Below, piece after piece: positions 1 to 10,482 of a DNA stretch of 64,000 nucleotides. The stretch comes from Ancylostoma caninum. Taxonomy: Eukaryota; Nematoda; Chromadorea; Rhabditida; Ancylostomatidae. The translations under genes were made by a program, and so were the position numbers. Under the pieces are notes generated by a model. That model did no database searches. It was not told the DNA's origin and saw only the letters and a program-made list of their open reading frames with translations. The stretch is from the NCBI GenBank assembly GCA_037903475.1, contig JBAJFG010000487.1:2108001-2172000 (forward strand). The letters run 5' to 3'. How positions within the stretch are numbered: position 1 is the stretch's first letter; every line of letters starts with the position of its first letter.

Positions 1-88
1 CAGAAAACATCAGTTGCGGCACGCGCGGCGCGGTTGCGCGACGTCCTTCTCGAGGCCGCAGATGGGCCAACGCCACTGCCGTCCACTG
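1..88. mobile_element. Right end of a TA-flanked MITE, cut by window edge
   Basis: This GC-rich stretch matches, in inverted orientation, the left arm of the complete element at 41,890-42,157. The shared blocks include a GGCCGCAGATGGGCCAACG-like motif and a terminal CCACTG followed by TA. Only the right end is present because the window starts inside the element. The TA flank suggests a Tc1/mariner-type insertion. No coding sequence is visible. Confidence 0.7.
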
Positions 89-960
89 TAGCTCAAAACA
101 CTAGCACTGGCAAAAAAGAAACATCCAACTAAGTCAAAAACTCGGCAGACAACAAACATTTGCGAATTCATAACATTACAACTACCCAGTTGACCACTAT
201 TTCAGGTAAACCCCACCTTCAAGTCAACCATCTTCGACTCAGCGCCGCCCACGTCACCACAACGAACCCCGAAAAAGACGATTCCATCACTCGGTGAGCA
301 CTGCATCAGAATCCTTGTTTTTCCGGGATGTGTCCACCACATAGTTCGCCCACAATAACTCTTGTTTCGCTTTTTCCTATTCATGAAACTCGCTCATAAC
401 GACCACTCCAATGAGTCCGCGACGGCGGCATCGTGTCCGCGGTGGGCGTGGCTTATTCGACTAGGGAAATTGAATCGCAAATGAGCATGTTTCCGTCATC
501 GGAAAATGACCTCAGACAATAGGGGGAATGGCTGAGCCGGCTGGGTTATCGCCAAACATGACGAAATGGTTCAAATTCAAGCTATTTGAGGGTTTGGAGG
601 GTCATTTCAAAGCTTTAGGCAATTGTGGTGCTATGTGCCGTCGGTGATGTTGGCCTTTTTGTTTTCTCCAGGGATGCAGCGGTTGTTAAGCAAGTGCTCA
701 AGTGCTCGCACACTTTTCACACATCAAATGTGTTTTCTTGAGCAGCTACAGTAGTGCTACAGTATCCAAAGGGGGTTACCACGCCTTGGCCAGTGAAATA
801 TCCTTTTGTATTTCCTATTTCAAAGTAAATATTCTTTCGAAATCTCAAAATAAAACAAATCTACGGCTCGATACCTAGCTGCTTAGATACTACAAAACCT
901 TCTACAAAGAACAGAGTTTATCTAAGAAATAAAAATTTGGGTAGCAGCTGCTCCTGAGGT
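89..960. other. Non-coding stretch, no gene seen
   Basis: No exon with conserved protein similarity and paired splice sites was found on either strand. The open frame at 202-384 on the minus strand (60 codons) has no recognisable motif. A TTCATGAAACTCGC-type stretch and scattered direct repeats are present, but nothing that can be named. Confidence 0.5.
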
Positions 961-1107
961 GTCTTCCATGGGTGTGGAGCGTACCTGGAATGGGCAGTGC
1001 TGACGGGCCCTGCAATTGGTCGATTTGCTGAACTGACCTATCGTAGAGCTTGGCCGCACCTCCTTTCCAGGTATGACGCGCCACACCCGTCTTCCATGCA
1101 CCCGGAA
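961..1107. mobile_element. Foldback MITE (GCGTACCTGGAA family)
   Basis: The two ends are inverted repeats. The left arm begins GTCTTCCATGGGTGTGGAGCG and continues into a TACCTGGAA block; the right arm, read in reverse complement, gives a matching GGAAGACGGGTGTGG block followed by TACCTGGAAAGG. The centre contains ATTGG. The arms resemble those of the elements at 32,618-32,723 and 60,375-60,486, so they are probably one family. A poly-C tract follows at about 1,150-1,160. No transposase is present. Confidence 0.55.
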
Positions 1108-1634
1108 GTCCCAAACCCCACCCCCGTCCCAATCCGGCAATTCTGAACCCCCCCCCCCTCTCCCCCTCATGCGGCCCTCCCTAGCTTGTCGACACTAATA
1201 GTTCTGCTAAACATCACTGCACCCCCTTTCCGCTCCAAATGCACCCTTGATCTACGACCCCATAGAGCACTAGTCGGACATGACAGCGGCTTCCTGTACA
1301 CAACTCGCCAACTTCTCACGAATACACATGTTCGCGGCCAAATTCAATAGCAAGTGCATGGGAAAGCGCACATTTCCTCCGTGCTGGACAACTGATCCTG
1401 ACCAAAAAAAGTGATGCGGTCCGATACGAACAAAAAAAAAAATCACTCTCGCCATTGGAAAAAAATGCATTTTATTTTTATATACTCTCTGATTTCGATA
1501 TGCAGTACGTTACGCATGGTACCGAAGCAGGTAGATGGTTAGTATGAGTAAGACAAGCATATAAAATGTTGAAATATCTGCTAAAATATCAGAGAAACTT
1601 AGACTGAAGCCCGTGAAAAAATGGTATCCAGGTA
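1108..1634. other. Non-coding stretch with C-tract and A-tract
   Basis: The stretch holds a run of C at about 1,149-1,158 and a run of A at about 1,430-1,440. Neither strand shows a convincing exon. Short frames here lack splice context and family similarity. Confidence 0.5.
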
Positions 1635-1905
1635 GGTATGGTCCATTAGCTCAGAGACAGCCGATGGAGTGAATTTGTCTGCAATTACGACCGCACTGGT
1701 TCCATTGCTGCGAGAACGCCGCAGGATGCGTCGAAAGGCAATTTTAAATGGAAGTAGAGGAACATTAAAATGGAAGAGATCGTACCATACTAAAAAACAT
1801 AGAAAAATTAGATCAGTTGGCCGAAATTGTGATGGGGTCGTAATTGCAGACAAAGTCACTCCATGGGCCCTCTCTGAGCTACCAGACTGTGCATCTATAT
1901 AATTG
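1635..1905. mobile_element. Palindromic MITE, 'TCTGTTAGCTCAGAGAG' family, copy 1
   Basis: Long imperfect inverted repeats flank a short centre. The left arm reads TATGGTCCATTAGCTCAGAG and then a block ending CTGCAATTACGACC. The right arm is the reverse complement of the same blocks and ends near GAGCTACCAGACTGTG. Two other copies lie at 3,989-4,240 and 14,298-14,717. The arms explain the overlapping short open frames on both strands here. There is no coding capacity for a transposase. Confidence 0.7.
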
Positions 1906-3588
1906 AACATAGCGCTATTCCAGATGAACTAACACAACATGCATTTCATCTGTAGCAATCCATCTCAATAGGCAGACGCTCAAAAACTCAATTGATGGTT
2001 ATTCGGAAGCGAAATTCAACCTGACCCCAGGCGGGTTAACAGTCTGCTCAATGACGTTTCAGAATCTGATGTCAATTTTCGTTCCCGCTAAACCGCTCAC
2101 CGCTAGATTTTTATGAAAGTTCTCAACTCAAAGATTTCCAACTTTCTCCTCAGTGAGAAAAACTCCTCTGAAGTTAACCAGCTAACCCACACTTTTTCAG
2201 TTGTATTGACTCATCAAAGTAAGTCTTAACGTGGTTGCCTTCGAATTAAAGGCAGACAATTTTCTTGCAGAGCTAATGGTCACGTCCAAAAAAAAATCTG
2301 AGAGCATAAGCTAATTGTCAGACGGACAAGCCATCTAATGAAAAAAGGTCGTGGCAACCCTCAGTTGACAGACTAAATGGGACGTAGCATCGAAATGGCT
2401 ATCCACAATGGACAACGCTTGAGAGAAAACAATTTTCGTGCTAAAATTGTGGGTAGGGGGATTTTCAGCCGCAATAAGCAAAGAAAACATTCTTTTTTCG
2501 GACCTAATTATTCACTATGTCCTGCTAAAGCCACTATTTCCTCCAGAAATAGAAATTAACACAATTTAAGGGCATTCTCTATCGTAGCTCTCAGTCTGAG
2601 GTCTCTGCTCACGATCCTAGGTTCAGTCGTTGTCCATGACACCATGAAAACTATAATATAAATTATAGATAATAATAAAAAAAAAACCTATGTGAGTAAC
2701 AGAAGAATAAGCCGCTAAAGACTTAGCATCACTTTGTAACAGTCACCAATTCTAGAAATTAAACTAACTCTTAAAACTACCAGAAATAGTCCTTAAATCC
2801 TGTTTTCAAAGCAAGAAAAAATAGTTTATTATAAGATTAAGGTTCGATTTGTAGGAATTTTCTGCCTAACAAATCACCAGTTTTCCATCGCAATCCCCAC
2901 AAACACTACATTCGCCGCTAAAATGGACTAAAAGAAAGGCTTTTGCTAGCGAAATGAACTCCGGACAACTACCACATAAAGAACTAATGAGAATTTGAAA
3001 AGCCAAGAACCAAACAACATCCACTACCCATCTAAGCCTAAAATAATTAGGTTATCCAGTACAGCAGACTTTCGTCGGCTCTGCACTCGCCCTCCAGAAG
3101 CTCCTATTTCAAGGACATCACATCTGTGTCTGTTGTCAAGAGTTAGTTCAACGGAACGGAATAAAACGAAGCGAGATTAGAGTTGACTGATGGGAACTCG
3201 CCCATTTCCTTGAATAATCTTTGAGAACAACGAGCGCATCTAATTTATTGAGGCTTATCCGAGGTGGAGCTGATTCATCTCAGTGTTTTCATTGCTCTTA
3301 TTCCGGAACTTCCTGGATCGTTAACCAAAGGCTCACGCGCACAAGCTGCCCTTCGCAATCGTCTCATAGAGCATCCAATTAACACGTTAATGACGTGAAA
3401 CCCATCTGACAGACGAATTCCACGCAAAACTAAACAATCCCATCCAATACTACACTAAGCAGGCAATGAGAGGAAGGGATTATTACTTCTATGTCTGCAA
3501 AGGGTGTATAAGGGTGCTCTAATCCTTACGAAGACAACATACTTCTCGAAAATTCTAATGGAGTACTGTGATTTAGTATGCTCCAGCG
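1906..3588. other. Non-coding stretch, AT-rich
   Basis: No supported exon was found. The plus-strand frames at 2,377-2,559 and 2,995-3,180 are about 60 codons each and have no recognisable features. Poly-A tracts occur near 2,290 and 2,680. Nothing here resembles a structural RNA gene. Confidence 0.5.
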
Positions 3589-3717
3589 GGGAACACAGTT
3601 GTGAAGATATTAGAGAACGAGAGAACGCAAGAAATAGTGCCGTATTCGGAGAGGTAGGCGAGGAATGCAGACCATAGGCACAGACACTCAATTATCGTTT
3701 TTGAAACCGACTATAAA
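3589..3717 (+). repeat. Interspersed repeat 'GATATTAGAGAACGAGAG', copy 1
   Basis: This is about 130 bp and shares several blocks with copies at 6,587-6,735, 9,072-9,226 and, inverted, 20,738-20,868. The blocks are AGTTGTGAAGATATTAGAG, AATAGTGCCGTATTCGGAG and a right end TTTTTGAAACCGACTATA. The terminal sequence resembles the TATAGTCC ends of the element at 5,262-5,433, which suggests a related DNA transposon. It has no coding potential of its own. Confidence 0.75.
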
Positions 3718-3988
3718 ACCATAGATACTATCCCCAAAGTGACTCCAACTTTTCGCAAAAGGTTCACGTGAACGCTCAGCTGGATTTCCTTTAGGTATTG
3801 AAAACTACTTACTTTTTTAACTGTAATACGAATTCGCTAATGCATAAAATACTTTAAAAATGTTTTTAAAAGAAGTGCATTGAAGTAGTGAAAGTATGTC
3901 CTTCGCAACAAATTAAACCGTTTCGACTTTTTTAAAACGAAACTGGTGTCACAAACCCAAAAAAAAAACTCTACATTCACTGGCTAGT

Positions 3989-4240
3989 GTGTACAGTCTG
4001 GTAGCGCAGAGGTGGCACCTGGGTCGACTTTGTCCGCAATTACGACCTCGTTCCGAAGTCGGCCAAATAATTAAATTTTTACACTTTTTTGATACGTATG
4101 TGGTGTGATTCCTTCCCCTCTGATGTTTCCCTACTGCCATTTAGTAAAATCTCCTCCAAGACGCATTCTACGGACAAAGTCGTAATTGCAGACAAAGTCA
4201 CCTCAGGTGCCATCTTTGGGCTAACAGACCATACACTAAT
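3989..4240. mobile_element. Palindromic MITE, 'TCTGTTAGCTCAGAGAG' family, copy 2
   Basis: The left end reads ACAGTCTGGTAGCGCAGAGG and the right end GGGCTAACAGACCATACAC, with inner blocks that match copies 1 and 3. The centre contains TGGTGTGATTC followed by a TTTAGTAAAATCTCC block. Because it lacks the 152-bp insertion seen in copy 3, this copy acts as an empty-site reference. Confidence 0.7.
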
Positions 4241-5259
4241 GAAATAGACTCTAAGACCCGGGATTTCAGAAAAAAAAGCTCACTCGCAACTTAAACAATG
4301 TAAAACAGATGGTTGAGAGAACCCCAATGGATAAAAATAATTGATATTAGAGGACCACGACAGTATAGGCCTGTAGGCCTGCGCACACCCACCTTACCAC
4401 TTATTTGGACAGGTTAAGCCAGTGAACCGGGAAATTGAAACCAGAAAATGAGATCAGTGCAACTTGGAGATACGCAGACAATCAGAGTGTCATGTCGCAC
4501 GTGGTGTACGACCTCTGAAGCCTCGCGTGATTCATATAATATATTGCATCCCAATAATTTCTGCTAGAAAATACACTACTATTGATTTTCCGCTGGTCTC
4601 CATAAATCTCGTCAGCATTAGCTAACTAAACTCGACCACGCAATTTCGCAGCTGATGACTCAGTGTCGACACTAATGACTTGCGAAATGTGCCTCATTCA
4701 GGCGGTTCGCGTGTCTGCGCACTAAATTGCGCGCAGTATGACGCGTGTACGGATGATGGAATTGACGAAGAATTACAGAAAAATCTAAGACATTCGTGTA
4801 AGGCAGTACAAATCCTCATTTAAATCCTTTTTTTTTTCAGCACGAAATCCAATCACCGGTGAAGTCAAGCAAGTGGCACCACAACAGCAGATCAGCGTCT
4901 GATATCCAGCCTTCTACAACACTACAACACCGCCTATGCCTACCGCTACCGTAACCCGCGCGTCGTTTTATCGATACTATGTCCTCCCGGCTTTTCGTCA
5001 CTAATTGAATAACACTACGAGATAAGCCGACTACCGCCGACCCTTTTGACCGCAATGATGATTTTGTTTCAAAGAGCTAATCCAATTACAGTCTATCCGA
5101 CGCGCCACACATTCTGCGCCTCGTTAATAATGTATTCACTGTGCTGCAACATGTTTTTCCAGTATAAATTTTGTGTATTGAATAAACATTCTGGTTAGTT
5201 CACAGATGTCAAGATTTCGTTACAGGACCCGCTACAGTCTCGACAACCGATTAACTACA
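4241..5259. other. Non-coding stretch, no gene seen
   Basis: No supported exon was found. The minus-strand frame at 4,837-5,055 (72 codons) has no family similarity. A tract of T occurs at about 4,829-4,838. Confidence 0.5.
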
Positions 5260-5261
5260 TA

Positions 5262-5433
5262 TAGTCCTTGTCAAAAAGATAGACGGATTGCGCGTGCGGT
5301 TTCATGTCGTCGTGGCCGCAGAATCGTGGCGGGGCCTGCTCGACCCTCTCATTTCTCTCTCTCGGCATCCATCGCTCAGTTCCCCCCGCGTTTCTGCAGT
5401 AACAGAATCCGTCTATCTTTTTGAGAAGGACTA
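5262..5433. mobile_element. Foldback MITE with TA target duplication (Tc1/mariner type)
   Basis: The 172-bp element starts TAGTCCTTGTCAAAAAGATA and ends with the near-perfect reverse complement, ATCTTTTTGAGAAGGACTA. TA lies directly outside both ends (5,260-5,261 and 5,434-5,435). The centre is GC-rich and includes a TCTCTCTC run. TA duplication and short size fit a non-autonomous Tc1/mariner-type element. The plus-strand frame at 5,206-5,424 is a by-product of the element. Confidence 0.75.
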
Positions 5434-5435
5434 TA

Positions 5436-6586
5436 ACTCCATGTAAGAACAGTCAGCTGGAAACTTCCCTACCACTTATGCTATTGGTCGGAAGGCTCGG
5501 CACCTGTCGTCACCACGGTGGTACCGCAATTAACGAAACGAAGTCGTAAAAAAGGAGAAAACACCTAGCAGCAAATAAACATAGCATGTGACACACGCAA
5601 CATTCCCTGGAGATTATAGTGCAACCCTGAGTTAATGGCGTGGTACACATATCAAGAAACACACTATGGTAATCTTATTAGCACTTAACCCGAAAAAAAA
5701 ACAGGAAATACAACTCTTGCTCTTGCTTACTCTTATCCACACAAGGTCAAACAGAAAGCGATGTACGCGTCCTCTGCTTACTATTTCCAGAAATCTGGAC
5801 GCTTGGATTCAACTAAACCCAAGTATTTGGTCCCACTCCGTGGAAATTAGCTAGTTTTTTTTTGCTCGAGAATAATCCAAGGTTATTGGAAGTAACGGCA
5901 GTCAGATGACAGCATATCAACTGATTGGAATGTGTGATGTCCTATTTCAGCCAGTATCCATGAGTTTCGACTTCGGCTCCTCGGCGAAGTGAGGTGTGAA
6001 ATTGCCATGTTGTAAGTGTACAGTAGGCTTCATCAAAAGCTTTTCTACCACCGTTTCCGTCAATTTCTGGGATTGACAAAACCGTAACCGGCCTGTATGG
6101 CGGAGGCAATATAAGTGACGGCTTTACATCGACTCGTAAACAAAAAAAAGAACTCAAGAAGAATGTAGAGATTCTAATCTATTGAGTGCATTAATTTTTT
6201 CCTTACTAATAAAGTGGATTACTCTATCGCGAGATCCTCATTATTTCGTCCATCGATGAAGGTTCACTCCGTAATTCAACTTATTCGTTTGAAACATTAA
6301 CATTATATTTTATCCTTTTTCATTTCATGCTAGTTAGGACCGGACAATCTCTGACTGCAGCGAATAATTTGACAAAATGATGCAATGTTTACCTTTTTTG
6401 GAAAGAGCTAGCAACCGAAGGATTCAAGAAGTTTCAATGAATCGCAATCACCTCCCATATGTACAGCATTCGACTTCGTAGACCACTATTCACCCCCGTC
6501 CTTTCTAAGATACATACTTCCATGCAGCATCAACAAACTGCGATATGCAGTGAAGGGAGGAACCGATAAGGTGAATTGTGATATGG
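5436..6586. other. Non-coding stretch, no gene seen
   Basis: Several 60-70 codon frames occur on both strands, but none has splice signals combined with conserved sequence. An A-tract is present near 5,692-5,701 and a T-tract near 5,855. Confidence 0.45.
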
Positions 6587-6735
6587 TGCATTTCACCGGG
6601 GAAAATAAGTAGTTGTGAAGATATTAGAGAAGGAGAGAACGCGAGAAATAGTGCCGTATTTGGAGAGGCAGGCAAGAAATACATGTCTTAGGCACAAATA
6701 CTGAACTGTCATCGTTTTTGAAACGGACTATAAAG
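6587..6735 (+). repeat. Interspersed repeat 'GATATTAGAGAACGAGAG', copy 2
   Basis: This copy begins with TTTCACCGGGGAAAA, carries GTTGTGAAGATATTAGAG and AATAGTGCCGTATTTGGAG, and ends TTTTTGAAACGGACTATA. It is closest to the copy at 9,072-9,226, which has the same TTTCACCGGGGAACAT start. Divergence between copies is mostly point substitution, so the family looks old. Confidence 0.75.
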
Positions 6736-6739
6736 CAAG

Positions 6740-8060
6740 AGTTCTAATGACTGGTCCAAAAGACAGAATCGGCAACGTGAATGCCACAAGAACAGCTGCA
6801 CCAACTGAGCAGCAGAAAGTTCGTGTCAACCGCTATGTGAACAATTCATGGACTCTATGGGGAACAGATGAAAGCCTTAAGAAAATATCGAAGGAACCTA
6901 CCTTGGACAACTGCTCTCCGAAGCTGATAAATTCTGCTCATTTAAGCAGTGTAGGGGCTTTCGCTGTGACTCGTCCAAAAACTGTAGTTTAAGCACTGTC
7001 AAAATGAACGTATCATCTGGAAAGAGAAATTTTGTAGCTATGACTCGAAAACTTTGAGGATTACACGTGGAACAGACCCGAAATTCTGCATCACCCTGGG
7101 GATGATGGGCTCGCGTCCATGTGATGAAGGGTTTCAAATTTTCATATTACGCGCCAGGAGAGGTACTAGTTCCGTAGTCACACCAATTACACGGAATCAC
7201 TACAATTTTTGAAATCTACAGTAAGTTACTTTTCGACATCAATTGTGTGGACAGCAAGTGCTGATAGATGTTGTCCTTCAAATCCACGAAACACTTGCTC
7301 ATCACACGCGAATTCTTCGTCGCTCTCGACTCCCCAGAGGATAGCTGGACGGGTTCCATTTAGTCATTCAACTCATACATCCTCGACAATGCTGCCACCC
7401 ATATCCCGCTCTTAATGGCACCATCGCAACTAAGGGACCATCTTAATTGGCTACATAGCCTCTTTCACATTGTGTGGAGCAAGCTGGCATTAGGATTGGT
7501 GGGGTAATGACGAAGTCAATGAAATTGAGCTACTAGAAATCGCACAAAACCAGAGCAACTCCTATCAGAAAGAATTGAGTGCGGTCTAAGACTTCAAAGA
7601 TGGCACTTATGTTAGCCAATAATGTACTCTTACAGCATTAGCATTCGCAGACTGTACGAATCAGATTCTCGCCACAAAATGAAAATTATTCCAAAAAAAA
7701 AACCATGGTTGCTTGCATGCCTTCCTCAACAAGACCGAAGTAGGGATAGTTCATTGGAATGACGATGAAAAACTCTTTTAAACAAAGAGAAAACAACCAA
7801 GATAACCTAGTGTGAAACTTTACAACAATAACAACATATCAAAAAAGTTGCTATCAACAAGAACGGGAACTGCGTTCCAACATTTGTGCAAAATTGAATG
7901 AGATCTGCTCTTGGGCAATACAATTCACGCTGGAGATGGTCTTCACACCACCCTAAAAGAAATTCTGAGAAGTAATGCTATGAAACAGAAACGCATGAAT
8001 CCTGAAGAGACATAGTTTTCGAAAATTCTCGCTCCGCAAACTGACTTCGTCGACAAACAC
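6740..8060. other. Non-coding or unassigned stretch
   Basis: Frames at 6,747-6,992 (plus), 6,898-7,137 (minus) and 7,209-7,415 (plus) are 68-81 codons long. None shows family similarity. The DNA at about 7,240-7,400 is open in several frames on both strands and could include an unrecognised exon, but no splice structure could be fixed. Confidence 0.4.
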
Positions 8061-8065
8061 TCACT

Positions 8066-9729
8066 CTACAAATCCATCACGTCCATCTCATGAGCCCTTG
8101 CATCCTGCTTCTTAACGAGCTCACTGAGTTCAACCTCCTGATGCGCAGCTGCTGTTCGACGACCGCTGAAGAGCAATCGAAGACGACGTGCAATATAATC
8201 AACCTGAAGATAACGTTTTCTTATCGGTGTAAATGAGGGAATACTAGTAACGGCGCAAATGGTAGAAAACCTACCAGATCATCCTCGTAATACAGAAGAG
8301 CGAGGATAAAGATAATAGCAGCAAGAATCAGCAGGTACTTCAGGGCCTCACACACATTCTGTGTCAGCAAGCAGTCGCAAGACGAATAGAGAAATAACCC
8401 TGTATTGTTCTTGCCATCAACAAAACTGTCAGTCACATTCTCCACCTGGAAAGGTAATGGCTAGAATGTTTTGTTCTAAATCTTACAATATTACCCAAAC
8501 ACCGTCTCCGGTACGAGCGGTGCAGTAACGATCCACGTTCCGTTCTGCGACCGATTATTTATTTATTCACACTCTTCTTTTCGAACCTGCTCACTTTATA
8601 CAACTCTAGCGCGGTTTGCATACATTTAGCTAACAACTATATTTGCTTACAACGACAACATTGGTGTCCAGGCTGTTTAACAACATATTTAACACCTCAC
8701 TGATGTACTTCTTAATTTTTAATGAATGACAAAGGCTCTTGGTGTCGTTGGTGCTCCAAATTAGACTGCCTAACTCTCATTCTGCTAAGCAACACATGCG
8801 GGAACTCCGAACGGTCTTGTGGAAGGGGCTCGACCACGCCGCGGGCTGGTACTCGAGTTCTGTGCTGCTGACAGGAGCACACAACCAGAGCCAGCATGCA
8901 GAGCCCCTGTGTCTCTGCCCAAGAGAGCCGCGCCGCGGTCCCGCCCTTTGCACATGGCCGTCGGAGTTCCCTGCATGTGTTCATTTTTCATATATAATTC
9001 CAAAAAAAATTCCCAACTCTCTTGTATATACATGGCTGTCATGTTATTAGCTGTGAACCTGTGGGATGAACCCATTATAGTGTGTTTCACCGGGGAACAT
9101 AGTTGTGAAGATATTAGAGAACGAAAGAGCACGAGAAATAGTGCCGTATTCGCGGAGGCAGCTGAGAAGTGCAGATCTTGTGCACAAATAGTACTCAACA
9201 TCGTCGCTTTTGAAACGGACTATATAAAATAGAAACCTATAAGAGGCTTCATTTAAAATACCTTACGGGAACCATGGAATTATGTCATTTCAAAGCGTAG
9301 CACCTCTTAAATCAATGAGCAACTATGTAGCTTCCAATGTTCTAGCTGCAAATTATCTCTGGAACCCCGGCTGGTGCAATGTCTTGCACGCCTAATTACA
9401 TTAGCTAGGGATAAAAGCAGCACAATGATCCCCTAAATTCCAGTCTATTGATGAGGCTAACGACCTAAATGACCATTTGTTTGGTAGAGTCCGACTCAGG
9501 GATATTCCATAAGAACTATTCTCCCTACCAATCGAGAATTTTCCACCTAAAATGCTTGAGACCAAATTTACCCAAACCGAATGATCGAGCTACCCTGCAA
9601 CCTCATTTCGACAAGCATCAAAGCGGTAAGGTTTATGAAAGCCTCGGAACCAGTTTGTCAATTAAATTGACACACACTTACCTCACTAAGAATGGGAGAA
9701 CCGACTTCGGTACTGTTACTGGCATTCAT
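8066..9729 (-). CDS. Small single-pass membrane protein, unrecognised, 5' half uncertain
   Basis: The function is unknown. Three 3' exons join in frame with good splice sites: 8,495-8,544, 8,275-8,445 and 8,066-8,203, ending in TAG at 8,066. Together they encode an ectodomain piece with N-glycosylation sites (NVT, NNT) and a cysteine cluster (CDCLL...C), one hydrophobic segment (LLILAAIIFILALLYY) and a basic, then acidic, cytoplasmic tail of about 50 residues. A plausible first exon lies at 9,682-9,729. Its ATG at 9,729 follows a TTTTAG acceptor by 17 bases, which looks like a spliced-leader site, and it ends in a GTAAGT donor. One or more exons between 8,545 and 9,681 are not resolved; two repeats occupy part of that gap. 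It is not homologous in any obvious way to the other membrane protein at 18,748-20,133. Confidence 0.6.
8793..8977. mobile_element. Foldback MITE 'GGGAACTCCGAACG'
   Basis: Terminal inverted repeats are GGGAACTCCGAACGG on the left and CCGTCGGAGTTCCC on the right, extended by ACACATGC/GCATGTGT flanks. The inside contains CTCTGCCCAAGAGAGCCGCG, also present in the related element at 14,413-14,564. The element lies inside the unresolved middle of the membrane-protein gene and explains the long overlapping frames on both strands at 8,712-9,232. Confidence 0.65.
9072..9226 (+). repeat. Interspersed repeat 'GATATTAGAGAACGAGAG', copy 3
   Basis: This copy runs from TGTTTCACCGGGGAACAT through GTTGTGAAGATATTAGAG to TTTTGAAACGGACTATA. 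It matches copies at 3,589, 6,587 and (inverted) 20,738. It falls in the probable intron of the minus-strand membrane-protein gene. Confidence 0.75.
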
Positions 9730-10482
9730 TTTGCGCTCTTGCTGCTCTAAAACACAAACGCAACAAGACAAATCCCCAGCCAAGGGACAAATTGAAAATT
9801 GGAAGAAAACCCCACAGGGAAGTAGAAGGGCATGATAGCCTCTCAAAGAACATACATACAAAAATATTTAGCACAGTTTATTATAGTGGCAATACGATGC
9901 TTCACAAACAAAAGGTAAAAGATTGAAAGAAAAAATCTATAGAAATCTAACAAGTATGAACCAATGGTTAAAAACAGGAGAAAATTAGCTTCGGGATTAC
10001 GATGTTATTTCTTATAGTAGCAACCAAGTCATACGGAACTGTCACTAGTACGGAATCGCACTACCATCTGCCATCAGTTCGAAAGAGAGAAAAGGTTCAC
10101 AACCTGAAGTCTGCGGCAGATTTAACTCAGTCAACATACGGAACCACCATAAAAATGAGAAATGGAATCTCGGTGGCCCTAGAAGGCAGGTTTTAAAGAT
10201 TTCCTGAGGTCTGATAGAGCTAAAGCAGCCATTGATTCTTTGGATAACCAGTACATAATTAATTGGAGGTATTCCCCGGAAATAATCCTTGCTTGTAGTC
10301 TCCACAATGTAAATACAATGAACAACTAACTGCTAGCCATCTCCGAAGATTTCACTAGCATATGAAGAACAGCAGACCGGAAATGCCTCCTTTCACAGGT
10401 AATATGATGAAAATAATGTAAAAATTGTAATTCCTAGTAATATAACGAGTTAGAAAATTCTCGAAAGTTCTCGTTGTCGCAT

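Noticed and set aside
8785..9232. Overlapping 137- and 138-codon frames on opposite strands
   Set aside because: They span two MITE-type repeats; the same repeats elsewhere have no coding sequence.
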